This document shows positions 10,571 through 21,557 of a stretch of DNA of 64,000 bases, piece by piece (position 1 is the stretch's first letter; each line of letters begins with the position of its first letter). The stretch spans positions 46,220,323-46,284,322 of the forward strand of contig NC_053398.1 in NCBI RefSeq assembly GCF_905171765.1. Direction: 5' to 3'. This DNA comes from Bufo bufo. Its lineage: Eukaryota > Chordata > Amphibia > Anura > Bufonidae. A program made the translations under genes and the position numbers. Under the pieces are notes generated by a model, which worked only from the letters and a program-made list of their open reading frames with translations, had not been told where the DNA came from and did not search any database.

Positions 10571-11526
10571 GGCCCCTTTCACACGGGCGAGATTGCACCC
10601 GCACTGAATCCGGACCCATTCATTTCTATGGGGCTGTGCACATGAGCGGTGATTTTCACGCATCACTTGTGCGTTGCGTGAAAATCGCAGCATGCTCTAT
10701 TTTGTGCGTTTTTCACGTAACGCAGGCCCCATAGAAATGAATGGGGTTGAGTGAAAATCGCAAGCATCCGCAAGCAAGTGCGGATGCGGTGCGATTTTCA
10801 CGCACGGTTGCTAGGAAACGATCGGGATGGAGACCCGATCATTATTATTTTCCCTTATAACATGGTTATAAGGGAAAATAATAGCATTTTGAATACAGAA
10901 TGCATAGTAAAATAGCGCTGGAGGGGTTAAAAAAAAAAAAAAAAAATTTTAACTCACCTTAATCCACTTGTTCGCGCAGCCGGCATCTCTTCTGTCTTCA
11001 TCTGTGAGGAAAAGGACCTTTGATGACGTCACTACGCTCATCACATGGTCCATCACCATGGTGATGGATCATGTGAATGACCATGTGATGAGCGTAGTGA
11101 CGTCATCAAAGGTCCTTTCCCTCACAGATGAAGACAGAAGAGATGCCGGCTGCGCAAAAAAGTGGATTAAGGTGAGTTAAAATATTTTTTATTTTTTTTA
11201 ACCCCTCCAGCCCTATTGTACTATGTATTCTGTATTCAGAATGCTATTATTTTCCCTTTATAACCATGTTATAAGGGAAAATAATACAATCTACACAACC
11301 TTGAACCCAAACCTGAACTTCTGTGAAGAAGTTCGGGTCTGGGTACCACAGTCGGTTTTTTATCACGCGCGTGCAAAACACATTGCACCTGCGCGATAAA
11401 AACTGAACAACGGAACGCAATCGCAGTCAAAACTGACTGCAATTGCGTACCTACTCGCACGGGTTTGCTGCAACGCATCCGGGACGCATTCGGACCTTAT
11501 CCGGACACGCCCGTGTGAAAGAGGCC
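10571..11526. mobile_element. Family A Harbinger-like MITE, copy 2 (complete)
   Basis: Ends GGCCCCTTTCACACGGGCG and CGCCCGTGTGAAAGAGGCC, flanked by AAA on both sides. The centre holds a long hairpin (about 11010-11125). Its arms contain 'AAAGGACCTTTGATGACGTC' and its reverse complement, around 'catcaccatggtgatg'. Outside it lie the 'CCCTTATAAC/GTTATAAGGG' palindromes at about 10850-10880 and 11255-11280. Non-coding. Confidence 0.88.
11024..11105. promoter_or_regulatory. Pair of palindromic CRE-type sites in a hairpin
   Basis: TGACGTCA occurs at 11024-11031 and 11098-11105, in the two arms of the family A central hairpin. TGACGTCA is the consensus cAMP-response element bound by CREB/ATF proteins. 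Binding here is inference only; the sites are dictated by the transposon's own symmetry. Confidence 0.4.
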
Positions 11527-12178
11527 AAAGAGTCAGACAGATAACACAGGATCACACCATTCACAATAGTTGATGTCACAGCTCTGCACAAGACACAGAG
11601 CATGTCTCGAAAACTGTCCCATAGAATTCAGTGAACATCTTCAGTCCATTGTGCTTGTGTCCATGTGGCTGGTATAATGCAGATCTCTAAATGCATTTAA
11701 CAGTAGCTTAGGCAAGATGGCTGCCCACATAATCATATTCAAGAAAAATAATTTTTGAAAATCTAACAATCAGAAAATAATTACCATATCACACATAAGT
11801 CCCTTTAGTACAATATAATCCATAACTGGGAAAAGTTTAAATATAAATACATACTATCCCACAAAAAAAAATTCAGCCATTAAATTCTCTGAAAAAAAAT
11901 AAAAAATAATAGATTAGGGAAAATTAGAGATTAGAAAAATGGAATATGTCTCACAAAAAAAAAATGTAGATGATTTATTATCTTTAAAATAAAGCAGGTG
12001 ATCCAAAAATGGGGCGTAGCTATATGAGAGGCAGAGGTAGCAGTTGACCCTGGGATTACCTTCAGGGCATCCACATGATACACGTATCATTTCTGTCTAC
12101 GAATAATGCTACTAGTACAGAAAAATAAATATTCACACCTCTACTGAGATATCAGAACATGAGTCAACGAAACTAGGA
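11527..12178. other. No gene seen
   Basis: AT-rich DNA with A-runs (11860-11990). No supported frame or repeat boundary. Confidence 0.4.
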
Positions 12179-12181
12179 TAA

Positions 12182-12496
12182 CAGCCGGTTCAGACCCGAG
12201 CGTTTTGCCGCGCGTTCCTACGCGCTGTAAAACGCTCAACAAGGAGAAACCAATGCTTCCCTATGGGCATGGTTCTCACCTGGGTGTTTTACAGCGCGTA
12301 CGATCGCGCTGTTAAACGCCCGGCGCCCCAAGAAGTTCAGGAGCTTCTTTGGGGCAAAGTGTCGTGCGTTCCCGCACATAGACTTCCGGGAACGCGCGAC
12401 AATGGGCGTTCGCTCGTCTCCGCAGCGCGATTGTAAAAGCCCGTACCATCGCGCATACAGAGCGTACGTTCAGTACGCTCTAGTGTGAACCCAGCA
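12182..12496. mobile_element. Harbinger-like MITE (CAGCCGGTTCAGACC ends)
   Basis: The left end CAGCCGGTTCAGACC and right end GTGTGAACCCAGCA form an imperfect inverted repeat, both flanked by TAA (12179-12181, 12497-12499). The interior is CpG-rich with inverted 'GCGCGTACGATCGCGC'-type words. Confidence 0.65.
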
Positions 12497-12620
12497 TAAG
12501 ACACCGCTGAACGTTCACCACAATAAAGTTGGGCATCTCATAGTCTCTTAGAAGACCTTCTGCCATCAGGCAACTTTGACTCCTTGCTTTGGTCACACAC
12601 TAATAGCCTATTTACTAATG

Positions 12621-12744
12621 CCGGGATGCTCGACCTGCGGCCGTCCAGCTGTTGCAAAACTACAACTCCCAGCATGCCCTAATAGCTGTAGGCTGTCCAG
12701 GCATGCTAGCAGTTGTAGTTTTGCAACATCTGGAGGGCTGCCTC
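12621..12744. mobile_element. hAT MITE, right end eroded
   Basis: The core 'CCAGCTGTTGCAAAACTACA' with its inverted partner 'TGTAGTTTTGCAACATCTGG' identifies the same short hAT family as 17217-17363 and 21049-21193. Flanks TACTAATG and TACTAACA are a decayed 8-bp duplication. The last bases of the right end are lost. Confidence 0.7.
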
Positions 12745-12799
12745 TACTAACACAATGGTCTGTCTTCCACATTTTTTGTGGAGCTTTAAGGTTCATTTA

Positions 12800-13145
12800 A
12801 AGATGCTGAGGAGCAGCAGATTGTCGGGAAGGAAGCCCTTCTTCCCGACAGTCAGCTGCTCGTTCCATGAAGGATACCACTGTATTTACATGCAATGATC
12901 ACCCCCAAAGTATGAGGTCGAGCCGTTGCTATTGCGATCGCTCCTCCCCATACAGAATCATTGTGTCTGGCCAGCAGATCGCTGTTTAGACAGCACAATT
13001 TGCTGCCCAGTAACGGTAATTTACTTGCCTGCAGAAACGATGAACAAGCGTTTCACGCATTCATCGGCTGCACGTTTACACAGGCAGATTTCGGGAATGA
13101 GTGTTCGCAGGAACGTTCGTTCCTGATAATCTGCCAGATTATTGC
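12800..13145. mobile_element. MITE of the 'TTGTCGGGAAGG' family
   Basis: Short inverted blocks 'gcagattgtcgggaagg'/'cttcccgacagtcagctgc' at 12818-12860, then 'ttacacaggcagatttcgggaa' and 'ttcctgataatctgcc' near 13075-13130. Similar words occur at 52850-53075 and 58830-58935. Precise ends are unclear. Confidence 0.5.
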
Positions 13146-13216
13146 ACCTAAATTCACCTTTACTCTTTACATGTCTAGTTTTGTTTTCATTGGTAGTGAC
13201 ATTGCATAGCTCTTAA

Positions 13217-13627
13217 AAGGGAACCCGTCGCCATGAAAATGCAATGTAAGCTACAGGCAGCATGTTATAGAGCAGGAGGAGCTGAGCAGTTTGATATATA
13301 GTTTTATGGGAAAAGATTCAGTAAAACCTGTAATTTATACCTTTACATTCTTGCTGATTCTGGGCTTTGACGTCAGGGACAGGGAGGAGGTTCTATCAGT
13401 GATTGACAGCTACCTATGTATACACAGTCATAGAGGGAAGGCTGTCAATCACTGATAGGACCTCCTCCTTGACCCTAAAACCCAGACTGTATAGGAATTT
13501 TAATAAATAAATTACAAGTTATACTGAATATTTTCCTATAAAACTATACATCAGTCTGCTCTGCTCCTCCTGCTCTATAACATGCTGCCTGCAGCTCAAG
13601 CACCATTTTCAATGTGACAGGTTCCCT
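13217..13627. mobile_element. T2-like palindromic MITE
   Basis: Bounded by TTAA on both sides (13213-13216, 13628-13631) with ends AAGGGAACCCGTCGCC and ...TGTGACAGGTTCCCT. It is almost wholly palindromic: 'gagcaggaggagctgagcag' (13273) pairs with 'ctgctctgctcctcctgctc' (13557), and 'ctatcagtgattgacagc' with its complement at about 13440. Confidence 0.85.
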
Positions 13628-13639
13628 TTAAGTCCTGTA

Positions 13640-14160
13640 AATTGTAAGGTGGGCCTCCATGGATTGCACTTCTTTTTTCCCAGCACACCCCAGAGATGCT
13701 GAACTCGATAAAGATCTGGAAAATTTGGAGATCAAGTCAACACCTTGAACTCTTGGTCATGATCCTCAAACCATTCCTGGACAATGGTTGCCGGGAGGCA
13801 GAGATCATTATCCTGTTGAATGAGGCCACTGCCTTTAGGGAAGCGTACAAGGGGGTCTGCAACAATGGTTAGGTAGGTGGTACATTTCAATGTACATCTA
13901 AATGAATGACCCAGGGTTACCCACCAGAGCACCACATGGTTGGCCTTCTTCTCAAAGTGCAACCTGGTGCCATCTCTTCCCCAGGTAAGTGACAAACATT
14001 CCAGGCTTCCTCCTTCCATTACCCTATGGTCCAGTTTTGATGCTCACATGCCCATTGCAGGTACTTTCAACCGATATACAGGGGTCATCATCAGCACTAT
14101 GCAGCCAGCTACGATGCACTGTGCACTTGTGCTCGAGAATACATGTGTTATGCTGCCATA
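13640..14160 (-). pseudogene. Tc1/mariner transposase relic, DD36-type
   Basis: Read on the minus strand this is the C-terminal half of a Tc1-like transposase. Visible in order are 'TYLTIVADPLVRFP', 'GSGLIQQDN' (second catalytic Asp), 'IVQEWFEDHDQEFKVLT', a stop, then 'SPNFPDLYRVQHLWGVL'. The last block matches the family's SPDLNPIEHLWDVL with the catalytic Glu changed to Gln. From Asp to that position are 36 residues, the same spacing as in the Tc1 copy at 35396-36265. No terminal inverted repeats remain. It is an old, inactive fossil. Confidence 0.8.
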
Positions 14161-14169
14161 GTCTGAAGC

Positions 14170-14860
14170 CATAAGTGCCTATTCCGCCATATGGTGCAAT
14201 GCTTGTAAGAAAGATAGTTCAGTAATACTGCATCTGGACCCCATACACTTGTATCATGACTTTGATATAGCCATGTGCATGATGCCGATAGCAGAGAATA
14301 GGCACTTTACAAGTTACTGGCCATTTGCACACCCCAATGGTTAAGATCCAAGTCTTCATACTTCAAGTTTTCACTGAAATGGAAAACCTGAGACAGGTGT
14401 CATTGGTGAACACAGGGGAACTGAGAGGACCTTCCACAAAGGTACAAATAAATGTTGACTGACCAGGATTATCTTGAATGCAAAAAATTATTTTATAATC
14501 AAATTCAATGACCAGTCATCCCCTGCCAGGGAAATAGTGCTGCAGGGTTGTCAGAAGTAAGTCAGGTGAAAGTAGCCCTAATATCAGGCCATATACTGAA
14601 ATGGTTAATGGCATACACAGACTTCAAGACAACCCTGTGTGGATTACAAAGGCACAGTAACACTACACCTCGGCGCCTGCTCCGTGCCATGCGCCCCACG
14701 CCCCGGCTCTGTTAATATTTCATAGCATGCAGGTGTTCTTCTGTTCCTCTGCCAAAGATCCTCTGCTGGAGACATTAGGCAGAGGGGTATAAAGTTTCTT
14801 CAGCATATACCTACCTAGATGGAGGATTTCTGCAGCATATACACCAACTCAATGCAATTA
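14170..14860. other. No gene seen
   Basis: Unique-looking sequence without a supported frame or recognised repeat ends. Confidence 0.4.
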
Positions 14861-14863
14861 GGT

Positions 14864-14866
<3 letters not shown>

Positions 14867-14901
<35 letters not shown>
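14867..14901. repeat. (AT)n microsatellite
   Basis: A run of about 17 AT units ends exactly at the Tc1 left end. TA-target elements insert readily in such tracts. Confidence 0.95.
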
Positions 14902-14904
<3 letters not shown>

Positions 14905-16472
14905 TGCTCAAAAAAATAAAGGGAACACTTAAGCAACACAATGTAACTCCAAGTCAATCACACTTCTGTGAAATCAAACTGTCCACTTAGGAAGCAACAC
15001 TGAGTGACAATCTATTTCACATGCTGTTGTGCAAATGGAATAGACAACAGGTGGAAATTATAGGCAATTAGCAAGACACCCCCAATAAAGGAGTGGTTCT
15101 GCAGGTGGTGACCACAGACCACTTCTCAGTTCTTATGCTTCCTGGCTGATGTTTTGGTCACTTTTGAATGCTGGCGGTGCTTTCACTCTAGTGGTAGCAT
15201 GAGACGGAGTCTACAACCCACACAAGTGGCTCAGGTAGTGCAGCTTATCCAGGATGGCACATCAATGCGAGCTGTGGCAAGAAGGTTTGCTGTGTCTGTC
15301 AGCGTAGTGTCCAGAGCATGGAGGCGCTACCAGGAGACAGGCCAGTACATCAGGAGACGTGGAGGAGGCCGTAGGAGGGCAACAACCCAGCAGCAGGACC
15401 GCTACCTCCGCCTTTGTGCAAGGAGGAACAGGAGGAGCACTGCCAGAGCCCTGCAAAATGACCTCCAGCAGGCCACAAATGTGCATGTGTCTGCTCAAAC
15501 GGTCAGAAACAGACTCCATGAGGGTGATATGAGGGCCCGACGTCCACAGGTGGGGGTTGAGCTTACAGCCCAACACCGTGCAGGACGTTTGGCATTTGCC
15601 AGAGAACACCAAGATTGGCAAATTCACCACTGGTGCCCTGTGCTCTTCACAGATGAAAGCAGGTTCACACTGAGCACATGTGACAGACGTGACAGAGTCT
15701 GGAGACGCCGTGGAGAACGTTCTGCTGCCTGCAACATCCTCCGGCATGACCGGTTTGGCATTGGGTCAGTAATGGTGTGGGGTGGCATTTCTTTGGAGGG
15801 CCGCACAGCCCTCCATGTGCTCGCCAGAGGTAGCCGGACTGCCATTAGGTACCGAGATGAGATCCTCAGACCCCTTGTGAGACCATATGCTGGTGCGGTT
15901 GGCCCTGGGTTCCTCCTAATGCAAGACAATGCTAGACCTCATGTGGCTGGAGTGTGTAAGCAGTTCCTGCAAGACGAAGGCATTGATGCTATGGACTGGG
16001 CCGCCCGTTCCCCAGACCTGAATCCAATTAAGCACATCTGGGACATCATGTCTCGCTCTATCCACCAACGTCACGTTGCACCACAGACTGTCCAGGAGTT
16101 GGCAGATGCTTTAGTCAAGGTCTGGGAGGAGATCCCTCAGGAGACCGTCCGCCACCTCATCAGGAGCATGCACAGGCGTTGTAGGGAGGTCATACAGGCC
16201 ACACACACTACTGAGCCTCATTTTGACTTGTTTTAAGGACATTACATCAAAGTTGGATCAGCCTGTAGTGTGTTTTTCCACTTTAATTTTGAGTGTGACT
16301 CCAAATCCAGACCTCCATGGGTTAAAAAATTTGATTTCCATTTTTTATTTTTGTGTGATTTTGTTGTCAGCACATTCAACTATGTAAAGAACAAAGTATT
16401 TCAGAAGAATATTTAATTAATTCAGATCTAGGATGTGTTATTTTTGTGTTCCCTTTATTTTTTTGAGCAGTG
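14902..16472 (+). mobile_element. Full-length Tc1 element, copy 1
   Basis: The terminal inverted repeats CACTGCTCAAAAAAATAAAG and its complement are flanked by TA (14900-14901 and 16473-16474). Length is 1571 bp. A single transposase frame fills the middle. An inverted sister copy of 1580 bp lies at 47824-49403. Confidence 0.96.
15154..16236 (+). CDS. Tc1-like transposase, catalytic Glu replaced by Lys
   Basis: Tc1-family transposases cut and paste their element at TA sites using a DD34E RNase H-like core. This 360-residue frame has no internal stop. Residues about 20-130 form the paired-like DNA-binding part, with helix-turn-helix pattern '[23 protein letters not shown]' split around residue 50 and a basic RRRGGGRRR linker at 67-75. 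The catalytic core has D167 (LFTDESRF) and D258 (MQDNARPH), but position 293 is Lys ([10 protein letters not shown], codon AAG at 16030-16032) where the family has Glu. The sister copy has GAG. A 10-bp deletion at about 16199 also replaces the usual short C-terminus with '[12 protein letters not shown]'. Met16 (MRRSLQPT) is an alternative start that gives a more usual 345 residues. It is predicted to bind DNA but not to catalyse. Confidence 0.93.
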   Translation: MVTFECWRCFHSSGSMRRSLQPTQVAQVVQLIQDGTSMRAVARRFAVSVSVVSRAWRRYQETGQYIRRRGGGRRRATTQQQDRYLRLCARRNRRSTARALQNDLQQATNVHVSAQTVRNRLHEGDMRARRPQVGVELTAQHRAGRLAFAREHQDWQIHHWCPVLFTDESRFTLSTCDRRDRVWRRRGERSAACNILRHDRFGIGSVMVWGGISLEGRTALHVLARGSRTAIRYRDEILRPLVRPYAGAVGPGFLLMQDNARPHVAGVCKQFLQDEGIDAMDWAARSPDLNPIKHIWDIMSRSIHQRHVAPQTVQELADALVKVWEEIPQETVRHLIRSMHRRCREVIQATHTTEPHFDLF

Positions 16473-16560
16473 TATATTGTATAAGCAAGCCGTGCATATA
16501 TAGAATATAACGTACACAAACACTATACATATATGCACCGTTGACGGCATATTGCATTAA

Positions 16561-16836
16561 AGGGCATCTGTCAGCAGATTTGTCCCTAGGACACTGGCTG
16601 ACCTGTTACATGTGCGCTTGGCAGCTGAAGACGTCTGTGTTGGTCCCATGTTCATATGTGTCCGCATTACTGAGAAAAGTGATGTTTTAATATATGCAAT
16701 TGAGTCTCTAGGAGCAACGGGGGCGTTACCATTACTCCTAGAGGCTCAGCTCTCTCTGCAACTGCCACGCCCTCTGCACTTTGATTAACAGGACCAGGCA
16801 GTGTAACCATAATTACATCTGGCCCTGACTTCTCCT
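16561..16836. mobile_element. T2-like MITE, half copy
   Basis: It starts AGGGCATCTGTCAGCAGATT after TTAA (16557-16560) and matches the left half of 18199-18685 ('ctggctgacctgttacatgtg', 'gtcccatgttcatatgtgtcc'). The right arm is missing. A family B element begins at 16840. Confidence 0.75.
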
Positions 16837-16839
16837 TAA

Positions 16840-17210
16840 GGCCTCATGCACACGAACGTATGTATTTTGAGGTCTGCAAAAAACGGATCTGCAAAATATA
16901 CGGATGACGTCCGTGTGCATTCCGTATTTTGCGGAACGGAACAGCTGGCCCTTCATAGAACAGTACTATCCTTGTTACGGTCCGCAAACCATGGATCTGC
17001 AAATAAGGAACCCTTCAGTGTGCAATCCCCATTTTTCTCACTCCCTTCCCTAGAAATGGCTATTCTTGTCCGCAATACAGACAGAAATAGAACTTGTTAT
17101 ATGATCAGTGGAACGGACATAAGGATGCGGAAAGCACATGGAGGACATTTTTTCACAGGCCAAATCGCCCAAAAATGCGGATTGGACATGGATGCAAAAT
17201 GCATGAGCCC
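16840..17210. mobile_element. Family B Harbinger-like MITE
   Basis: Left end GGCCTCATGCACACGAACG after TAA (16837-16839); right end ...AATGCATGAGCCC before TTA. The interior contains repeated 'gtccgcaa'/'ttgcgga' words. Non-coding. Confidence 0.75.
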
Positions 17211-17216
17211 TTATGC

Positions 17217-17363
17217 CAGGGCTGGCCAACCTGTGGATCTCCAGCTGTTGTAAAACTACAATTCCCACCATGCCCTGCTGTAGGCTGATAGTTGTAGGCT
17301 GTCTGGGCATGCTGGGAGTTGTAGTTTTGCAACAGCTGGAGAGCCGCAGGTTGGCCAGCCCTG
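17217..17363. mobile_element. hAT MITE, 147 bp, perfect target duplication
   Basis: CAGGGCTGGCCAACCTG and CAGGTTGGCCAGCCCTG are exact inverted ends, flanked by CCTTATGC at 17209-17216 and 17364-17371. The interior carries the paired 'GTTGTAAAACTACAATTCCC' and 'GGGAGTTGTAGTTTTGCAAC'. It inserted into the extreme right end of the preceding family B element, so it is the younger of the two. Confidence 0.95.
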
Positions 17364-17399
17364 CCTTATGCCAACAAAAACACTTGCAAGAGAACGTAA

Positions 17400-18190
17400 T
17401 AAAAAAAACTTCTTGAAATCATGTGGCAATTTTTACAAGCAAGAAAAAAAATGCAGAAACGTAGTGGAGTATGTGAAGGAAGCCTAATAACGGAAGGAAT
17501 GAACTTGATTTGACTTCCATTGTCTTATAAGAATGTCTGCTGTCTGGGTAGGGTTACAGTGTGTGCTACGCTAATACTCGGACAATACCGAATACTGTAC
17601 CCGACCGGTGAGCGCAGGGATTACAGGCAACAATTCGCAGCCCGTCTTTTATGTGCTATTATACTGCACAATCCACCAGCCTTGAAGTTGGGGCGGAAGT
17701 CAGTTTATGTGAATATTTCATGGCCTGGAATGTGACATTGTGAGGCTAGAACAGCTGTGTCGGGGTGTGGGACATTTCTGCAGGTCGCTCCTCTCTGTTT
17801 TGCATTGCTATGGAGAGGCTATGGTCGTCAGACCATCACAAACCCTGTATGGTGGAATTAGGGGGCCTCAGGCATTGGATAGGACGTTGTTGATGTCAGG
17901 CTTCACCTGCTATGGTCTGTATCTAATTATCACTACGACCTCTTCCTGAATCCTGACATTCTTGTGACGCAGGTTGAGTCAAGTTCTGCCATTGAGTGAT
18001 TAATGAGACACCTATGGTGAACCTGAACTTGTATTTTAGGGAGTTGCATGGCAATGACCTAAAGTACTTCTATATCAGTCATTTTATTTAGGAAGCTCTT
18101 AGTCTGGTCAGCCATGCTACCTAATTGTGTAAATTTCTATTTAAATGCTATAGATCCCTAACCTAATTAGGTAGGCACCTACCCAGGCCT
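17400..18190. other. No gene seen
   Basis: At 17475-17490 'atgtgaaggaagcctaataa' looks like a lone MITE right end. The remainder is unique-looking, with short chance frames only. Confidence 0.4.
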
Positions 18191-18198
18191 GGCCTTAA

Positions 18199-18685
18199 AG
18201 GGCATCTGTCAGTAGATTTGTCCCTATGACACTGGCTGACCTGTTACATGTGCACTTGGCAGCTGAAGGCATCTGTGTTGGTCCCATGTTCATATGTGTC
18301 CACAGTGCTGAGAAAAATGATGTTTTTATATATGCAAATGAACCTCTAGGAGCAACAGGGGTGCTCCTAGAGGTTCATTTGCATACTAGAGGCTCTGCTC
18401 TCTCTGCAATTGCTGCGTCTTCTGTATATTTATTGACAGGGCGAGGCATGATGATGTTTTCTCTGCCTGGTCCTGTCAATGAAAGTGCAGAGAGAGCTGA
18501 GCCTTTAGGAGTAATGACAACGCCCCTGTTGCTCCTAGAGACTCATTTGCATATATTAAAACTTCATATTTCTCAGCAATGCGGACACATATGAACATGG
18601 GACCGACACAGATGTCTTCAGCTGCCAAGTGCACATGTAACAGGTCAGCCAGTGTCATAGGTAGAAAGCTGCTGACAGATGCCCT
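18199..18685. mobile_element. T2-like palindromic MITE (complete)
   Basis: TTAA on both sides (18195-18198, 18686-18689) with ends AGGGCATCTGTCAGTAG and CTGCTGACAGATGCCCT. The two halves are inverted copies: 'gacactggctgacctgttac' at 18229 and its complement near 18640. Each arm contains a smaller inversion around 'cctctaggagcaacagggg'. Non-coding. Confidence 0.9.
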
Positions 18686-18689
18686 TTAA

Positions 18690-19372
18690 GTTGGATGGTA
18701 CCCTTAGCAATGCCCTCTGTTGATGCTAGTGTCCAAATAATACATTCATATACTGTACCATAGGTGCTCAAATAACACTGTCAGAGAGTTGCCTAAATGA
18801 CAAAACCCAGTCAATAGCTGGAACTATCACAATTGCCTTTCCATAAATTCAGACATCAAGTGTGGGATTGGAAGTACCAGCTCATGGTGCCCATTCCATC
18901 AGGGCCAGTGGTGAACCTTTTTGGTACATGAAGCAGGTCGCACATCCGTGTGCATTTATTTATTGTAACCTATGTCCTGTGTGCATACAGACAAAAAAGT
19001 GAAAAAACTTCACCCCGTCAGCTGCCGAATGTACTACATGCCCCTCTAAATTGTCTGCGGCGGGCATGTCGATATTAACCTTTCCTGACTCCCATGTACT
19101 GTAATAAACAATATAATGGTCAGTCTGCTACTAAATATCTTGTATCATCTGCTCGGGGTGTGAGTGCATTTTGTACTCGTCTGTATACTGGTCACTGTGG
19201 TGACTTTTCGTGTCAATGAGTGTTAATATTATTCTTAGAGCTGAAATTCTGGTTTGTCTGCACTACATGTGCGATGGATCTGGTTTTTCTTCTATGTAAA
19301 TGGCAAGTCAGGAAAAAGTGACTTCATGCGCAACACCTAAAGAGAAGAAGACTGAGCTACACCCAGAAACTT
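18690..19372. other. No gene seen
   Basis: No supported frame; no recognised repeat termini. Confidence 0.4.
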
Positions 19373-19375
19373 TTA

Positions 19376-20320
19376 GCTCCTATACACGGGCGAGTATACC
19401 GCGCGGGTGCAATGCGGGAGGTGAACGCATTGCACCCGCACTGAATCTGGACCCATTCATTTCTATGGGGCTGTTCACATGAGCGGTGATTTTCACGCAT
19501 CACTTATGCGTTACATGAAAATCGCAGCATGCTCTATATTGTGCGTTTTTCACGCAACGCAGGCCCCATAGAAGTGGATGGGGCTGCGTGAAAATCGCAA
19601 GCATCCGCAAGCAAGTGCGGATGAGGTGCGATTTTTACGCACGGTTGCTAGGAGACGATCGGGATGGAGACCCGATCATTATTATTTTCCCTTATAACAT
19701 GGTTATAAGGGAAAATAATAGCATTCTGAATACAGAATGCATAGTATAATAGGGCTGGAGGGGTTAAAAAAATATATATATATTTAACTCACCACCTGCT
19801 CGCACAGCCCGGCATCTCTTCTGTTTTCATCTTAGCTGTGTGCAGGAAAAGGACCTGTGGTGACGTCTCTCCGGTCATCACATGATCCATCACCATGGTA
19901 AAAGATCATGTGACGGACCATGTGATGACCGGAGTGACGTCGCTACAGGTCCTTTTCCTGCACACAGCTAAGATGAAGACAGAAGCGATGCCGGGCAGCG
20001 CGAGCAAGTGGATTAAGGTGAGTTAAATTATTATTTTTTTATTTTTAACCCCTCCAGCGCTATTTTACTATCCATTCTGTATTAAGAATGCTATTATTTT
20101 CCCTTATAACCATGTTATAAGGGAAAATAATACAATCTACAGAACACCGATCCCAAGCCCGAACTTCTGTGAAGAAGTTCGGGTTTGGGTACCAAACATG
20201 CGCGATTTTTCTCACGCGAGTGCAAAACGCATTACAATGTTTTGCACTCGTGCGGAAAAATCGCGCATGTTCCCGCAACGCACCCGCAAATTTTCCCGCA
20301 ACACCCGTGTGAACTCAGCC
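19376..20320. mobile_element. Family A Harbinger-like MITE, copy 3
   Basis: Flanked by TTA at 19373-19375 and 20321-20323. The ends are drifted (GCTCCTATACACGGGCG, CCCGTGTGAACTCAGC). The central hairpin (about 19840-19990) has arms 'GCAGGAAAAGGACCTGTGGT' and complement. The CRE-like positions read TGACGTCT and TGACGTCG, so both perfect sites are lost here. Confidence 0.85.
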
Positions 20321-20344
20321 TTATACTTTCTTATGCATGTTTGG

Positions 20345-20680
20345 GGGGTTCTCCAGGATTTATTTATTGATGACCTATCTCATAGGTCATGAATATGAGA
20401 TAAGCAGGAGTCCAACTCGCGAGACCCCTGGCAATTAGCTAAATGAAGAGGCCGCGGAACTCCATGAGCACTTAGGCCTTTTCCTAGGCCAGTGACGCCA
20501 TGTTTATCGTTCTTGTGGCCTAGGAGCAGCTCGGTCCCTTTCAAGTGAATGAGACTGAGATGCATCTCTATACAATGTACGGCGCTGTGATTGGTAAGTT
20601 ATGAGGAGGCTATGGCACGCACGGGCACTCACGGCTGATCAGTGGGGGTGCCGGGGGTCTGACCCCCACAAATCTTTATG
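20345..20680. mobile_element. T2-like repeat fragment
   Basis: It contains 'gatgacctatctcataggtcat', 'aatgaagaggccgcgg', 'gcacttaggccttttcctagg' and 'ggctgatcagtgggggtgccggg', which recur in order at 46920-47245. Ends are indistinct. Confidence 0.6.
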
Positions 20681-21048
20681 GTTCTTTATTCATGAGGGCC
20701 CTCCTGAGCAAAGATTAGTAAATGTGGCCGGGTGGCCCCAGGCCACAGTTCAGCAGACAGAGAGAACCCAACCCCTTATGTCTCCCGTCTCTATAATAAT
20801 CCCCCACTACTGGGGTGATTTAAATTACTGGTGGATTATTAGAGAGACGAGAGAGATAAGGGCTTCTCTCTGTCTGCTTAACTGTGGGCTGGGGCCACAT
20901 TTACTAATCTTTGCTCAGGGCAGGGGGGCCCTCATGGTGTGGTGTGGAGTGGTCATTTTCACTAAGGAATATAGTTTAACCATTTATGTGCAAAAGAGAA
21001 AATAAGAAGTCAGCTCCAATCAGATATCTGCACATACTGCACATAGAC

Positions 21049-21193
21049 CAGGAATCTCAAACTGCGGCCCTCCAGCTGTTGTAAAACTACAACTCCCACA
21101 ATGCCCGGACAGCCTACAGGTATCAGCCTACAGCAGAGCATTGTGGGAGTTGTAGTTTTGCAACAGCTGGAGGGCCGTAGTTTGAGATGCCTG
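21049..21193. mobile_element. hAT MITE, 145 bp, perfect target duplication
   Basis: Ends CAGGAATCTCAAACTGCGG and ...GTAGTTTGAGATGCCTG, flanked by ACATAGAC at 21041-21048 and 21194-21201. It is inserted close to the centre of the large palindrome. Confidence 0.94.
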
Positions 21194-21557
21194 ACATAGA
21201 CCAAGACTCTTGGTCTATGTGCAGATATCTGATTGGAGCTGACTTCTTATTTTCTCTTTTGCACATAAATGGTTAAACTACAGAGTGGGCCATTTATATG
21301 GATACAGCTTAATAAAATGGGAATGGTTGGTGATATTAACTTCCTGTTTGTGGCACATTAGTATATGTGAGGGGGGAAACTTTTCCAGATGGGTGGTGAC
21401 CATGACAGCCATTTTGAAGTCGGCCATTTTGAATCCAACTTTTGTTTTTTCAATAGGAAGAGGGTCATGTGACACATCAAACTTATTGGGAATTTCACAA
21501 GAAAAACAATGAATGGTGTGCTTGGTTTTAACATAACTTTATTCTTTCATGAGTTAT

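Noticed and set aside
10840..10890. The 'CCCTTATAAC...GTTATAAGGG' hairpin considered as a terminator or RNA gene
   Set aside because: It recurs at matching positions in every family A copy as part of the transposon's symmetry. No promoter or conserved loop supports an RNA gene.
13905..13990. Possible host exon on the minus strand with a 'CTTACCTGG' splice-donor-like edge
   Set aside because: The sequence belongs to the Tc1 fossil frame; the donor-like word lies inside transposase-derived sequence.
15262..15929. Long minus-strand frames of 161 and 101 residues
   Set aside because: They are antisense shadows of the Tc1 transposase, as is the plus-strand frame at 48519-49043 over copy 2.
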